From Candidatus Opimibacter skivensis (lineage in GTDB: Bacteria > Bacteroidota > Bacteroidia > Chitinophagales > Saprospiraceae), in contig JADKHH010000028.1 of the NCBI GenBank assembly GCA_016721905.1, positions 1 to 64,000 on the forward strand: 64,000 bases of DNA, read 5' to 3'. A model generated the notes under the pieces. The model worked only from the letters and a program-made list of their open reading frames with translations, was not told the origin of the DNA and did no database searches. Numbering within the stretch: the first letter of the stretch is position 1; each line of letters opens with the position of its first letter. Below are positions 40,924 through 51,134 of the stretch, piece after piece. Made by a program: the position numbers and the translations under genes.

Positions 40924-43287
40924 ATGAAGAAGACATATGTAATGGCTCTAATACTGTGGATGTGCAGTATGATACTTCCTGGCCGCATTCAGGCTCAGGG
41001 AGGAGGATGTGCCTTTATCACATTTACAGCGGAGCATTTTGAACCATGTAAATACAGACTTCAAAGTGATAATTCCAATGAGTGTTATTCCGGGTTACGC
41101 ATACTTTTAAGTGAAGGATCTTATGTCTCCTGGGAAGCCAATGTACTTGAAGGATGGACCGCGACATTGATCAGTCCAACTGAAATCCAACTTACACATG
41201 CCAGCGGAATTTTACCCATCGGCATAAACATGCCTGTTGACTTTTCTATTCCACCGGGTATCAGCCCACTTCTTTCAGTTTTGTGGGATTATACTTGTCC
41301 TACCGAGGAAGGATGTGTTGTTGACCTTCCCTTGGAAGGTTGTCCGATCATTGCGGATGGATGTATTGAAGGGTTCGTATACATGGAGTGTGATGAATTG
41401 CCCTTTATCAACCAAGAGGTTCTCTCAGATTGGACGATCGAGTTATTAGATGACACAGGCAATGTATTGGTAAGCGAAGTGACAGGTTTAGATGGTGCAT
41501 ATTCGTTTTGCGATTTACCTGCCGGCACATATATAGTCCAAGTCAGAGGGCAACCGGGATGGACGGCTAACGTACCGCCGACCGGGCAATCTACTATTCA
41601 ATTAAATGAGTCAGAAATTGCAGAGCAGAATTTTGGTATGTGCATGGAATGTGCCTGCGGTGTATTTTCTGATTTGTTGGTACGAAGTGCGGGATCACCA
41701 AGTCAACCAACGACATGCCAGGGCTCGCCTGTGGCATTCGGTTGTCCTTCAGAAGGAGTTGGATTTAACATAACGGGTTTCTTTGATTGCCTTGGAGGCA
41801 ATTGTGAACTTAATACACAAATCACATGGGCACTCAGCGGGCAGAATATTGCACAGACAGGTACTATACTGGCAAGTCCTGCTTTCAACCTCAATTTGTC
41901 CTCCACCTGGTTCACGGAACCTGGACTTTACACGGTTGCTCTGGAAGGACAATGCGGTAACAATACCTGTCAATGTACGATTCAGTTGGAGGTGGATTGT
42001 GATCTTTCATGTGAAGAAACATGTACGGAATCACTTTCCTGGATCACCAGGAAAGCATCGCAGGACGGCAAGGATTTAGGTAAAAAGGGTGGTAAAGTAT
42101 ATATGGCCGGATCTTTTGATGTCGGCGAGTTCCATAATATTGTTTCATGGGATGGAGTCACTTTTTCACCGTTAGGACTCGGGACAAATGGACCTATTGA
42201 AGTTCTGGTTGTACATGGAGATAATATATATGTAGGCGGGCGATTCACAATGGCGGGCGACATTGAGGCTAACAATATTGCCTATTGGGATGGAGCGTGG
42301 CATGCGGTGGGAGATGGTGTAGGTGGTTCAGACAGCAGTATTGTTTCTTCGCTATTGAGTACAGCTGAGGGTGTAGTCGTTGGTGGTGAATTTAATAATG
42401 TAGGAAATAATATAGCCTTTTGGGATGGAACCAATTGGATCCAAAATTATTTCGGAGATGGGATGAATGGGCCCGTCAACGCCCTTACTTTGTACAATGG
42501 CAATATTGTGGCCGGAGGGTATTTTGCATCGCCTGCAAATAATATAGCAACATGGAGCAATGGGTCATGGAGTGGTTTAGCTCAAGGCATAAATGACTTT
42601 GGCATTAAAGAAAATGGCATAAAGTCTATGCTTCAAATCAATGCGGATCAACTTGTTGTCGGAGGGCTTTTTAAGGAGGCGGTAAATGAAAATGATGTCA
42701 CCGTATCGGGCACACAACATATTGCCTTATGGAATGGAATTGAATGGAGTAGTCTTTCTACAGGTGTCAACACCGGTGAAGAGGGCATTTATGATATAGT
42801 CATGTGTAATGACAATCTGTATGTGGCAGGTGATTTTTCCGAGATTGGTGGGCAGATGATCAGTGGTATTGCCCAATGGGATGCACTGGAAGGATCATGG
42901 GTTTCGACTAGCCGAGGCCCAACCGCTGTTCTGGCTTTAGCCTGTGTTTCAATAAATTCAGAGACCTGCGATTTGATAGCGGCGGGAGATGGATTCCTTG
43001 ACCAACAGGTATGCTTAACGGCTGTCAATGAAATCGAAAAGCAAAATCTTAAAATCAGCCCGAGTCCAAACAATGGTGAATTCATGATAGAACTTTCAGA
43101 AGCTGCCAAACAAGGTTTATCAATTCAAATTATGAGCTTAACCGGACATGTTTTATTTGAAAGAAAGGTTGAGATCGGCACCTCCCTTCAGCATATCCAC
43201 GCTACTGATTTGCCACAAGGAATGTACTTCTTGCAAGTTGTATCTAATGGAAGTCTAAAATCTATCAACAAGTTTGTAAAACTATAA
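40924..43287 (+). CDS. T9SS-secreted protein with SdrD_B-like and beta-propeller domains
   Basis: 787 residues. Signal peptide KKTYVMALILWMCSMILPG. An SdrD_B/Cna-B-like domain (GFVYMECDELPFIN ... TGLDGAYSFCDLPAGTY) lies around residues 145-235. A Cys-rich segment follows. Then come repeats of the type NNIAYWDGAWHAVGDG, NNIAFWDGTNWIQNY and NNIATWSNGSWSGLAQG (about residues 400-660), each with a VGG or AGG strand, predicted to form a beta-propeller. It ends with a T9SS sorting domain (ISPSPNNGEFMIELSEAA, closing LPQGMYFLQVVSNG). A terminator hairpin follows at 43303-43346. Confidence 0.87.
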   Translation: MKKTYVMALILWMCSMILPGRIQAQGGGCAFITFTAEHFEPCKYRLQSDNSNECYSGLRILLSEGSYVSWEANVLEGWTATLISPTEIQLTHASGILPIGINMPVDFSIPPGISPLLSVLWDYTCPTEEGCVVDLPLEGCPIIADGCIEGFVYMECDELPFINQEVLSDWTIELLDDTGNVLVSEVTGLDGAYSFCDLPAGTYIVQVRGQPGWTANVPPTGQSTIQLNESEIAEQNFGMCMECACGVFSDLLVRSAGSPSQPTTCQGSPVAFGCPSEGVGFNITGFFDCLGGNCELNTQITWALSGQNIAQTGTILASPAFNLNLSSTWFTEPGLYTVALEGQCGNNTCQCTIQLEVDCDLSCEETCTESLSWITRKASQDGKDLGKKGGKVYMAGSFDVGEFHNIVSWDGVTFSPLGLGTNGPIEVLVVHGDNIYVGGRFTMAGDIEANNIAYWDGAWHAVGDGVGGSDSSIVSSLLSTAEGVVVGGEFNNVGNNIAFWDGTNWIQNYFGDGMNGPVNALTLYNGNIVAGGYFASPANNIATWSNGSWSGLAQGINDFGIKENGIKSMLQINADQLVVGGLFKEAVNENDVTVSGTQHIALWNGIEWSSLSTGVNTGEEGIYDIVMCNDNLYVAGDFSEIGGQMISGIAQWDALEGSWVSTSRGPTAVLALACVSINSETCDLIAAGDGFLDQQVCLTAVNEIEKQNLKISPSPNNGEFMIELSEAAKQGLSIQIMSLTGHVLFERKVEIGTSLQHIHATDLPQGMYFLQVVSNGSLKSINKFVKL

Positions 43288-43302
43288 TAGTATAACACAT
43301 TA

Positions 43303-43346
43303 AAGCGTTTGGTGATCAACTCCTCAGGTCGCCAAACGTTTTTTAA
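43303..43346 (+). terminator. Terminator of the T9SS gene
   Basis: AGCGTTTGGTGA pairs with TCGCCAAACGTT (10 of 12 positions), followed by TTTTTT. The downstream gene begins immediately after, at 43348. Confidence 0.65.
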
Positions 43347-43347
43347 T

Positions 43348-44094
43348 ATGAAAGAATCCATTTATATTCTACTGTCATGTATGGTCTGCCTGACTGTAGA
43401 CAGATTTCAAAATTCAAATGGGGATTTGTTATTGCTAAATCCAAATAATGGATTTGTTTCTATGGACCACCATTCAGGTCCAATAGATACGTCCTATACT
43501 TTTTCAAAGAAATATATTGCTAATATCAAATCACGCATCCGCCTCGACAGAATAACCGAGGACTCCCTCTCCCATCTATTCACCAACCTCCTCATCGACC
43601 ATATAATCCCCCACTGGCTCGGCACCCCCTGGTCCTTTCAGGGTCACACTTCTATCCCGAGATCAGGCGAGATCGCCTGTGGTTATTTCGTATCCACTAC
43701 TTTGAAGGATGTCGGCTTCAATCTCAATCGCTATACGTTTGCACAGCAACTTCCAATCAATGAAGGAAAGACCTTATCTCTCGGAAGTCCACTTCTTGAG
43801 ATTAACAGCAATTCAACAACTGAACGAATTGCCATCCTCAGGGATAAACTAAAAGAAGGGATCTACTTCATCGGTTTCGACCAAAGTCATGTTGGTTACA
43901 TCCAAAAAAAGAATTGTGAATTGTTTGTGATCCATTCCAATTACATCGGCGCCGAAGGAGTCGTCATCGAAAGGATCGAAGACTCACAAGTGTTTTCTTA
44001 TTATACCCAGATTTATATTGCCGACATCAGTCGTAATACCGCCCTGATGAGGAAGTGGGTGAAGAGTGAGGTGGTGGCGGTAGTTACGAATTGA
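43348..44094 (+). CDS. Hypothetical exported protein with NlpC/P60-like Cys and His residues
   Basis: 248 residues from ATG 43348; the hydrophobic N-terminus (SIYILLSCMVCLTV) suggests a signal or lipoprotein. The core GTPWSFQGHTSIPRSGEIACGYFVSTTLKDVG has a Cys before an aromatic residue in a helix; only part is quoted here: SGEIACGYFVSTTLKDVG. A later GIYFIGFDQSHVGYI and LFVIHSNY supply His. That order resembles papain-like NlpC/P60 peptidases, but I cannot confirm activity. Relatives occur in Bacteroidota as conserved hypotheticals. Confidence 0.6.
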   Translation: MKESIYILLSCMVCLTVDRFQNSNGDLLLLNPNNGFVSMDHHSGPIDTSYTFSKKYIANIKSRIRLDRITEDSLSHLFTNLLIDHIIPHWLGTPWSFQGHTSIPRSGEIACGYFVSTTLKDVGFNLNRYTFAQQLPINEGKTLSLGSPLLEINSNSTTERIAILRDKLKEGIYFIGFDQSHVGYIQKKNCELFVIHSNYIGAEGVVIERIEDSQVFSYYTQIYIADISRNTALMRKWVKSEVVAVVTN

Positions 44095-44100
44095 AAAAAT

Positions 44101-44217
44101 GTCCGAATCACGGATTAAACGGATTAAAGGATTACACGGATCATAATCCAACAGCATTATCATTTGATACAGTAATCCGTGAAATCAGTGCAATCCGTGT
44201 CAATCCGTGATTCAGAC
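44101..44217. repeat. Empty CACGGATTA element (117 bp)
   Basis: Starts GTCCGAATCACGGATTAAAC, ends CAATCCGTGATTCAGAC, with the interior non-coding. Same family as the array at 17.7-18.7 kb, 26 kb away, which shows the element is dispersed. The remaining gap 44218-44565 has a short CCCCTTTCAGGGGATTTAGG word and no gene. Confidence 0.8.
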
Positions 44218-44565
44218 AGAAGAGACATTGGAGTTTGGACAAGCACTTCCACATTAGTCGCTTTTGATACGCTCAAATTTGACGCGTATTTCAAGTCCCC
44301 TTTCAGGGGATTTAGGGGCAAAACGGAGCATCATGGGATATAGAGGCAAAACGGCCCAACTCCTCATTTTCAAAAATACCCCAACCCTTTATCCCCACCT
44401 TTTTCGTATATTAGTAGCCCACACATCAGAGCTTCCATCATCAAAGGTTGAGCATTCATTGCTAATCTACCCCTCTAAGGTTAGCATACACATATTATCC
44501 TGGCTTAAGTATTGATCCCTCCTTGGGTTCACGACCTTTTCTTTACAGTTTTAATTGGTAGCAAT

Positions 44566-45516
44566 ATGAAATGCTCACCCTTCCACTCCTCAACCTATTC
44601 GTTGATCCTGATTTTATTATCAATTTCATTCTCATCAAAGTTGTCGGCCCAGGATTTCCAACGACTCTACGGCACATCGCTCGACAACAACTTCACCAAA
44701 GTCATACAGCATGGCTCAAATTATTATGTGCTTGGCCAGGATCAACCTGCCATCGGCTCAATACCTCATGCCACCGTTACCCGCCTCGATGCAAACGGAA
44801 TCCACCAATGGACACTTAGCCTTGCTCTGCCTTCTGTTTGGAATGACGCAGTGTTGACTCCGTCAGGTGATCTTTTTGTAGTGGGCTCCACACTGCCCGG
44901 CGACGCAACCAATAAGAGTATCATGGGCCTTGTCAGCCTATCAGGAGGTGGCTCTTTTACCTGGCTACGTACATATGATGTACCCGGCAGGGAAGGCCTG
45001 TCCCGGATCGTCCGCAGTCCCAATCCACAAAGCTCTTCATTTCCATATTATGTACTAGGTAGCCAGTTTGATGCAAACGGTAACGCAATATGGGATGATG
45101 CTATTCTCATGAACATTGACGCAAACGGTACCTTCAACTGGAAGAAGAGATATTCAAGTATCGATGATGATGAGTTCTCACGCGATCTGGAAGTGCTGCC
45201 AAATGGTGACCTGATTATTGCCGGCAACAGAGGAACCCAGGGTGTGCTCTATCTCGCCGACAACACAGGTGCCCTGATCGGTGGAATAGCCCCTTCCGGG
45301 TTTTCATTTACCTATGCTGATATTGCTCAATCAAGCTCAGGCGGGGGATATGCAGTTGGCAATACATTCCCTGGTTTCACTCCTTACCTGATGAAATACG
45401 ACAATAATTTACTGACAGTGTGGGATGCGACTATTTCAGGATTGACAGCCATCAGCCAGGTTTGGGAAGAATCATCAAATGGAGGAATCTATGTCACAGG
45501 ACGGGAGCGTATATAA
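44566..45516 (+). CDS. Large T9SS protein, N-terminal part (frame break)
   Basis: Signal peptide MKCSPFHSSTYSLILILLSI (ATG 44566). The body resembles delta-60/WD-like repeats (ITVTRLDANGIHQWTLSL, GDLFVVGSTLPGD, NGDLIIAGNRGTQG). The frame stops at 45516 after TGRERI. Removing one G in the GGG at 45503-45505 would read TGRSVYNGLNRSVILRF and continue in the next fragment. The presumed whole gene spans 44566-49029 (about 1,490 codons). Confidence 0.78.
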   Translation: MKCSPFHSSTYSLILILLSISFSSKLSAQDFQRLYGTSLDNNFTKVIQHGSNYYVLGQDQPAIGSIPHATVTRLDANGIHQWTLSLALPSVWNDAVLTPSGDLFVVGSTLPGDATNKSIMGLVSLSGGGSFTWLRTYDVPGREGLSRIVRSPNPQSSSFPYYVLGSQFDANGNAIWDDAILMNIDANGTFNWKKRYSSIDDDEFSRDLEVLPNGDLIIAGNRGTQGVLYLADNTGALIGGIAPSGFSFTYADIAQSSSGGGYAVGNTFPGFTPYLMKYDNNLLTVWDATISGLTAISQVWEESSNGGIYVTGRERI

Positions 45517-48154
45517 TGGGCTGAACCGCTCTGTCATATTGCGGTTTACAGAGATTGCTAATGTCCCTTCACTCGATTGGGTCAAATATCTTGACAACGG
45601 AGAAACTTCGTATTCAGGCGGATCCACTACACTTTTATCTTCAAGTCAAATTGCTTTTGCAGATGGCAGAGTACCATCTTCTGGAGGCTTCGGACAGGTA
45701 TGCGCTTTTTTGTCCGTGAGCGATTTGGATCTCGTCACATGCATGACTTCTGAAGATTTTACAGATATCCTAACGCTTTCCATTCTTTATGATGCACCTA
45801 ATTTGCCACCGATAGAATTTTATGATTTTCCTACAGGCACAGACATAGTGAGTGCTGCGCTTGACTGGCAGGAAGAGGACGCATGTACTGGAAGCCCATG
45901 CAATGCAGACTTTATTATTACACCTATTGGTGATTGCGGTCATTACCAGGTGACCAATACCAGCACTGGAGTATCGCCTTTTACATATACATGGTGCAAC
46001 GGTTCGAGTTTTCAAGACCTGGATGTCCAACTTACTTGCGGCCCGCATACTTTTTGCCTGACCATTACAGATGCAGAAGGATGTACTTCAAGTTACACGG
46101 AGTCAATAACCGTTACAGACAACCTTCCACCCATAGCCAGATGTGCACTTCCATTCGGTGTTGTACTTGATGCAAATTGCACATACACACTTACACCTGC
46201 GCAGGTAGATGGCGGCTCTTCAGATAACTGCCAGATTCAATCATTGAGTGTAAGCCCCGCGGTTCTCAATGGCTGTGGTGTTTTTCCTGTCACATTAACA
46301 GTCACTGACTGGTGCGGCAATACAAGCACTTGCACGACTATGATCCAAACAATAGAAGATGTTCCCCCTGTCATCCGCTGTCCGCAAAATCAAATCTTAA
46401 CGACAGGTGCATCCAATTGCACATTAGTGGTCAACGGTATTCAATGGACGACCTTGACCGATAATTGCAGCACACCCACAGTAACCTATGCGGTGACAGG
46501 CGCAACGAATACAACAGGCACAGGAAATGCAAGCGGTTTGACATTCAACCAGGGTCTCTCCGTGGTCACCTATACCGCAACGGATGCCTGCGGAAATACC
46601 TCATCATGCTCCTTTACCATCAAGGTAGTTTGTGTTTGCAATTGCGTTAATAATTTAGTCTTGAATCCTGGTTTTATTGATGGAGCTGTTGCCGGTAATC
46701 TCGGTACCACCGGACACTCGGATCACTGGATTAATTATGCAACTCCTCAGGTAGTCCCCGGCGATTCATGTTGTGACGATGTCAGTATACAGATGTTTGG
46801 CTGGTTGTACAATGGAGAAGCCATGTACCAGCAAAACATGGGTTTCCAGGCGGGACATCACTATAAAGTTTCATTCTGCGCGAGGTTTGTACCCAACAAT
46901 TCTTATGGTAATAATGTAAGTTTTGGTTTTACAGGAGCGAATGGAAATATACTTCCATTTCAATGCACCTCCGGATGTGAAGACATAGGCAGCAGCCCTC
47001 AGATCTTTAATTCAAACTGGGCGAGTTATACGTTGCCGGTATGGACACCCACGCAAAACTGGGACAGGATGTATGTCAGAACGTTTAACACACTCGCTCA
47101 AAAATCATGGGGCCGGATTGACAATATCTGCGTGCAGGAAGTCAACAGACCTTGCTGTACGGATGAAGAAGAGTTTGTAGCCAATATGCGGAATGCAGTC
47201 ACTTTTTCTTTTGATGAAAGTACACAAGAGGGCATCTGCACTATTGGCAACCTGCCCGAGTGTGACAGTATTGCATTTATCGATTGGGGCGATGGACATA
47301 TTGATGTAGGTCCATTCGGAGGAAATACAGTTCGCAGAAACAAGTTCCTGGATCATCTGCTGGCGAGAATTCAATTTCAGGGATATGAGTACAATGCAGA
47401 GATAGATCCCAACGACACTTGTTTTGCGCATTTGTTTGAGGACTCACTTGATGTGTTTAGCTTAGATACCTGTCTCTGTAATTCCTTTGCAGAAGTCTTC
47501 ATACGTGGTCCCCGCGATACGTATAGTCAGCTTGTGGATTGTGGAGAACCGCCATTCGCATTGACATGTCTTCCTGCAGGAGAAAGTTACACAGTGACCG
47601 GGTTGATCAACTGCACAGGTAATCAATGTGCTGATGAGACGGTAATTGAATGGACGCTCAATGGGCCCGGAGGTGCTAATTCCGGAACAAGCTATGCATA
47701 TCCATATTTCACCATCACATTACCTCCTGCGTATATAGCTCAACCAGGACTATATTCACTTTCACTCAATGGTCAATGCGGTATTCAGGGATGTCCGTGT
47801 GAAATTCAGTTTACAGTAGATTGTCCCAGTCCATGCCCATGCACTCAGGAGGATATCGAGGATTTTCAAGCACGGGTAGATAGAACTTTTGCGAGAGTCA
47901 TGCGACCTGATTATGGATGCGATATTTATTTTTCACCGATTGGATTAACTGATTGTGAAACGGTAGATTGGTTTCTCGGCGATACCCTCGGAGCACCTAT
48001 AGGAACGAGTATTGGGGCTCAACCTTTTGCCTACGATTTATCAGCATCAGGAACTTATACAGTTATCATGGCGGTGACCAAGAAAAAAGATGATGGGAGT
48101 AAGTGTGATAAACAAATGAGATCACAAGAAGATAACGGTCACATGTCAGGCTAA
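45479..48154 (+). CDS. Large T9SS protein, middle part with HYR/Ig-like and CBM-like domains
   Basis: In frame from about 45506. Contains two HYR-type modules (PPIARCALPFGVVLDANCTY and PPVIRCPQNQILTTGASNCT, each with CGN-type turns), a carbohydrate-binding-like jelly roll region (NNLVLNPGFIDGAVAG ... HYKVSFCARFVP), and Cys-rich segments resembling those in the 40924 gene (CQANPDC, PPAYIAQPGLYSLSLNGQCG). The printed ATG is internal. The frame is lost again near 48110: VTCQANPDCAERDLDNPSFN follows in another frame. Confidence 0.75.
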   Translation: MEESMSQDGSVYNGLNRSVILRFTEIANVPSLDWVKYLDNGETSYSGGSTTLLSSSQIAFADGRVPSSGGFGQVCAFLSVSDLDLVTCMTSEDFTDILTLSILYDAPNLPPIEFYDFPTGTDIVSAALDWQEEDACTGSPCNADFIITPIGDCGHYQVTNTSTGVSPFTYTWCNGSSFQDLDVQLTCGPHTFCLTITDAEGCTSSYTESITVTDNLPPIARCALPFGVVLDANCTYTLTPAQVDGGSSDNCQIQSLSVSPAVLNGCGVFPVTLTVTDWCGNTSTCTTMIQTIEDVPPVIRCPQNQILTTGASNCTLVVNGIQWTTLTDNCSTPTVTYAVTGATNTTGTGNASGLTFNQGLSVVTYTATDACGNTSSCSFTIKVVCVCNCVNNLVLNPGFIDGAVAGNLGTTGHSDHWINYATPQVVPGDSCCDDVSIQMFGWLYNGEAMYQQNMGFQAGHHYKVSFCARFVPNNSYGNNVSFGFTGANGNILPFQCTSGCEDIGSSPQIFNSNWASYTLPVWTPTQNWDRMYVRTFNTLAQKSWGRIDNICVQEVNRPCCTDEEEFVANMRNAVTFSFDESTQEGICTIGNLPECDSIAFIDWGDGHIDVGPFGGNTVRRNKFLDHLLARIQFQGYEYNAEIDPNDTCFAHLFEDSLDVFSLDTCLCNSFAEVFIRGPRDTYSQLVDCGEPPFALTCLPAGESYTVTGLINCTGNQCADETVIEWTLNGPGGANSGTSYAYPYFTITLPPAYIAQPGLYSLSLNGQCGIQGCPCEIQFTVDCPSPCPCTQEDIEDFQARVDRTFARVMRPDYGCDIYFSPIGLTDCETVDWFLGDTLGAPIGTSIGAQPFAYDLSASGTYTVIMAVTKKKDDGSKCDKQMRSQEDNGHMSG

Positions 48155-49029
48155 TCCAGATTGTGCTGAAAGGGATCTTGATAACCCTTCATTTAATATT
48201 GGCGCCAATGCTGGAGGATTAAATTCGGGAGGAACCTCCAGGGGATGGAATGCGGTATTTCCGGAGAGCCCGAAGTCATAGAAGAGAACTGAGGAAGCTC
48301 CGATAGCTGGACCATCCACTCTCCGGGAATACTGGACACTGCCGGGATGAGCCGAGTCTATGGAGTCCATTTGCCTTGATAAAAGCCGGGAGATTCTCCA
48401 CAACGGTGAAATCATCAAAATCAAATCCAGATGACAGAGTCATCCAGGAACATTGAAGGTATTCTTGGAAGAGGTTGGGCTTTTCCGCCAACATTTTCCA
48501 TTCCAGAATCCATGTGAAGGTATGGATTGTTATGAACTGGCTTCTGTGCCTTTACCTATACGGATTCAGAGAATGGTTTGACATTGAAATCCCGTATGAT
48601 CTTGAGTGATTGGCTGGCGCTTGATTCCTGTCTTGACTTTTCAGGTGTACTGGTGAGGCCTATTATTTTTGTAACAAACGAATTTGGCAGCAATCAGGGT
48701 GAGGAGCAAACTATTCCTTTGCCCAGTTAGACAATGTTTGTTTCAATGGTACAATCGTATCAGTTGAAGACCCAGCGCGTCAGGAAAATATCCGGATCTT
48801 TCCAAACCCTACAAATGGATCACTGACCCTAGAACTGAAATCTCCTGCCTTATCAGAAATGATGCTCCGCGTCACCAGCCTCACCGGACAAGTTGTATTG
48901 GAAGTGCAAATGGAACCAGGGAAATTCATCCATACTATAAAGACAAATTATTTACCGGAAGGATTATACTTCCTTCAGATGATTTCCGATGGCCAGATGG
49001 TATCAGTGAATAAATTTGTAAAACAGTAA
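48155..49029 (+). pseudogene. Large T9SS protein, C-terminal part, several frame breaks
   Basis: Coding sense is visible in alternating frames: AERDLDNPSFNIGANAGGLN (from about 48170), then interruptions between 48280 and 48720. From 48721 there is a clean frame to the TAA at 49027-49029, with IFPNPTNGSLTLELKSPALS and LPEGLYFLQMISDGQ, a standard type A T9SS sorting domain. So the protein is exported if the breaks are artefacts. At least four indels are needed to rejoin it. Confidence 0.6.
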
Positions 49030-49042
49030 TTGAGCTAAAATC

Positions 49043-49085
49043 AAAAGCCCGGCAATCAGTGGAACAAATTGCAGGGCTTTTTTTA
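49043..49085 (+). terminator. Terminator of the large T9SS gene
   Basis: AAAAGCCC ... GGGCTTTTTTT hairpin 14 nt after the stop codon. Confidence 0.7.
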
Positions 49086-49514
49086 TAAATTAATATCAAT
49101 CCATCCGCCCCATTAACTGTCAGCGGATGCAAACCTATAAACTCATGCTGGCGGCGAATAGTTAACTCATCAACGCCATCGGCCATCCAAAGACCCATCA
49201 ACCCATCAACGATCAACCCATCAACTCTACCATAAACTTATAAGCCTCACTTTCATTTCCTTTTCCAGCCCGTCCAGGACAATCACCCCGAAAATCCGTA
49301 CATTAGAGGGCTATCATACAGCGGATCCCTCACTGGATTCGTCCATTTCAGGTTTCGTCGCTCTATCCATCCGTGGTTACGAGCGATTTTGAATCCTTGA
49401 AAAAACGCAGTTCTTCAGTTGCACGGCCAGACCCGGTCCTTCTCCTTCAACTATACAACATGGTATCAAAAGCCGATGCCCGTACATCAAATCACCACTT
49501 TAATCTCATATACA
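49086..49514. repeat. Intergenic, with CCATCAACCCATCAAC words
   Basis: 49158-49225 holds ACCCATCAACCCATCAACG-type words, the complement of the GTTGATGGGTTGATG family at 32.6 kb. The rest (49226-49514) has no recognisable feature; an open frame extends upstream from the next gene but without protein character. Confidence 0.6.
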
Positions 49515-50843
49515 ATGAAAACCAAATTATTTCTAGTTGCATGTACACTTTTGTTTGGACAATCAACCGCGTCCAGCCAGGATGTTTCTGCTGTCCAATG
49601 CCAGCCCCCGTTTTACCTGGCCGGCCTTTTCAATCCTTCACAATCAAATGATCAGAACCCTGCCATTTTTGGAGACCCTCTACTCAAGGCAGAATTGATG
49701 TCAGGTGGATTTTTCGGAAAGGATAAGGAATTTGGCGACATCGATGAGGATGACGACATTGACATCCTCTATATCACAAATACACACGAGTTGTGGGCTA
49801 TCCCCAATGTTGGTTCGCAGACGGCACCAGATTATCAAAAAAGCAATAGAATATTTACTGGCCTAACGAATGTGATATCTTTTAGATTAATAGATTGGTC
49901 AGCAGATGGAGTTAATGATCTCATCGTAATGGCCAATCCAACCGGACCCGTCAACGTCTCCTTGTACATTGATATCAACGCCCAGATAGGTGCACCCTCA
50001 CCAACAGCGATATTTATGAACGATACCGACTTCCCGATCAATAATGGACAACTCATCGAGGTAGGCGACATTGACGGAGACGGCTATCCCGAACTCCTCA
50101 TCAGCGGCCAGGGCACCGCTATCAATGGCACCGCATGCTTTAAACTGGTAGATACCGGATGGTCGCTTCCACCAGTGTATGAACTTCTTAAGCAGCAGAG
50201 CTATGAGTTCCCCATGATTACAGAGACAGGTCTTAGTTTTCCGTCTCCTGAATTATTTGATGCTGATTGTGATGGCGATCTTGATTTATTTGTTTCAGAT
50301 CCCCACTGGACCTTTGAAGGTGGTGGACATGTAGATTATTATGAGAATACCGGACAGGGATCTCCACTGATCTTTTATACACAGGTTACACCCAACCCAT
50401 TTGGACTCAGTGATATTCCATTGCCTAATATGGATCTAAGCTGCGATTGGGTAATAACCCGTATCGTTGATTTTTTCGGTGATGGATTTCCGGAAGCAAT
50501 CGCGTACAACCCATGTCATCCGAGTTCGTCGAACGGTGAGATGTTCTATTATCGCAATGCAACCGAAATCACTTCGATAGCTCCAGTCAGCACACATGCA
50601 AACATTACCGTTTATCCAAATCCGGTTATAGATGAATTGTCCATTGAATGGCCTGGTGTTGAAATTGAAAATGTTTCGATCCGTATCGTTGATTGCATCG
50701 GCCGCGAACAAAACATAAATACGTCAAGACAAAACCCAGGAGGAATAAAAATAGATGTTGATCATCTTAACCCAGGCTCATACTTCCTTAAGGTGTTCTC
50801 AAATACTGGAGCATTAAAGGTCTTGAAATTCGTAAAAGTGTAA
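49515..50843 (+). CDS. T9SS-secreted VCBS/FG-GAP repeat protein
   Basis: 442 residues from ATG 49515 with signal peptide MKTKLFLVACTLLFGQSTAS. FG-GAP/VCBS calcium-binding repeats: GDIDEDDDIDILYITN, IDWSADGVNDLIVMAN, GDIDGDGYPELLISG, FDADCDGDLDLFVSD and VDFFGDGFPEAIAYN, predicting an integrin-like beta-propeller. C-terminal T9SS sorting domain (VYPNPVIDELSIEWPG ... LNPGSYFLKVFSNTG). Probably surface-located; ligand unknown. Confidence 0.87.
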   Translation: MKTKLFLVACTLLFGQSTASSQDVSAVQCQPPFYLAGLFNPSQSNDQNPAIFGDPLLKAELMSGGFFGKDKEFGDIDEDDDIDILYITNTHELWAIPNVGSQTAPDYQKSNRIFTGLTNVISFRLIDWSADGVNDLIVMANPTGPVNVSLYIDINAQIGAPSPTAIFMNDTDFPINNGQLIEVGDIDGDGYPELLISGQGTAINGTACFKLVDTGWSLPPVYELLKQQSYEFPMITETGLSFPSPELFDADCDGDLDLFVSDPHWTFEGGGHVDYYENTGQGSPLIFYTQVTPNPFGLSDIPLPNMDLSCDWVITRIVDFFGDGFPEAIAYNPCHPSSSNGEMFYYRNATEITSIAPVSTHANITVYPNPVIDELSIEWPGVEIENVSIRIVDCIGREQNINTSRQNPGGIKIDVDHLNPGSYFLKVFSNTGALKVLKFVKV

Positions 50844-50870
50844 TTGCTGATTTTAAATATAAGCTGTTGG

Positions 50871-51069
50871 TTCAAGTCTCCAGACTTGAATCTAATATTT
50901 TGCTTGTCTCCCGACGAGCGGGACAGTCTAAAATGGAGCATGTTTATAACCTGCAGCCAGGAGGCTGCAAAGTGTGAACCATCGATCGACGCAGATTTTC
51001 TTAATTTCTCACTCGGCAGCCAGAGGCTACCAACATCGTTAGTTTATTTTTTAAAAAAACTAACGATGT
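50871..51069. repeat. Hairpin group: TTCAAGTCT-CC-AGACTTGAA, GCTTGTC-TCCC-GACGAGC, GCAGCC-AGGA-GGCTGC, A-tract hairpin
   Basis: The first two hairpins (50871-50890 and 50902-50919) occur in the same order and at the same spacing as at 39744-39792, so they travel as a pair. The third is at 50953-50968 and is the complement of 35865-35880. At 51033-51069 a 13-bp stem (ACATCGTTAGTTT) around an A/T core is a likely bidirectional terminator between convergent genes. CACTCTTCACTTTTCACTC words follow to 51150. Confidence 0.8.
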
Positions 51070-51134
51070 GATTTTTTTTAGCTAATAGCTGCTAACTTCT
51101 AACTTCTCATTTTTCACTCTTCACTCTTCACTTT

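Noticed and set aside
44512..44565. Earlier start for the large T9SS protein
   Set aside because: The extension would bury the signal peptide that begins at ATG 44566.
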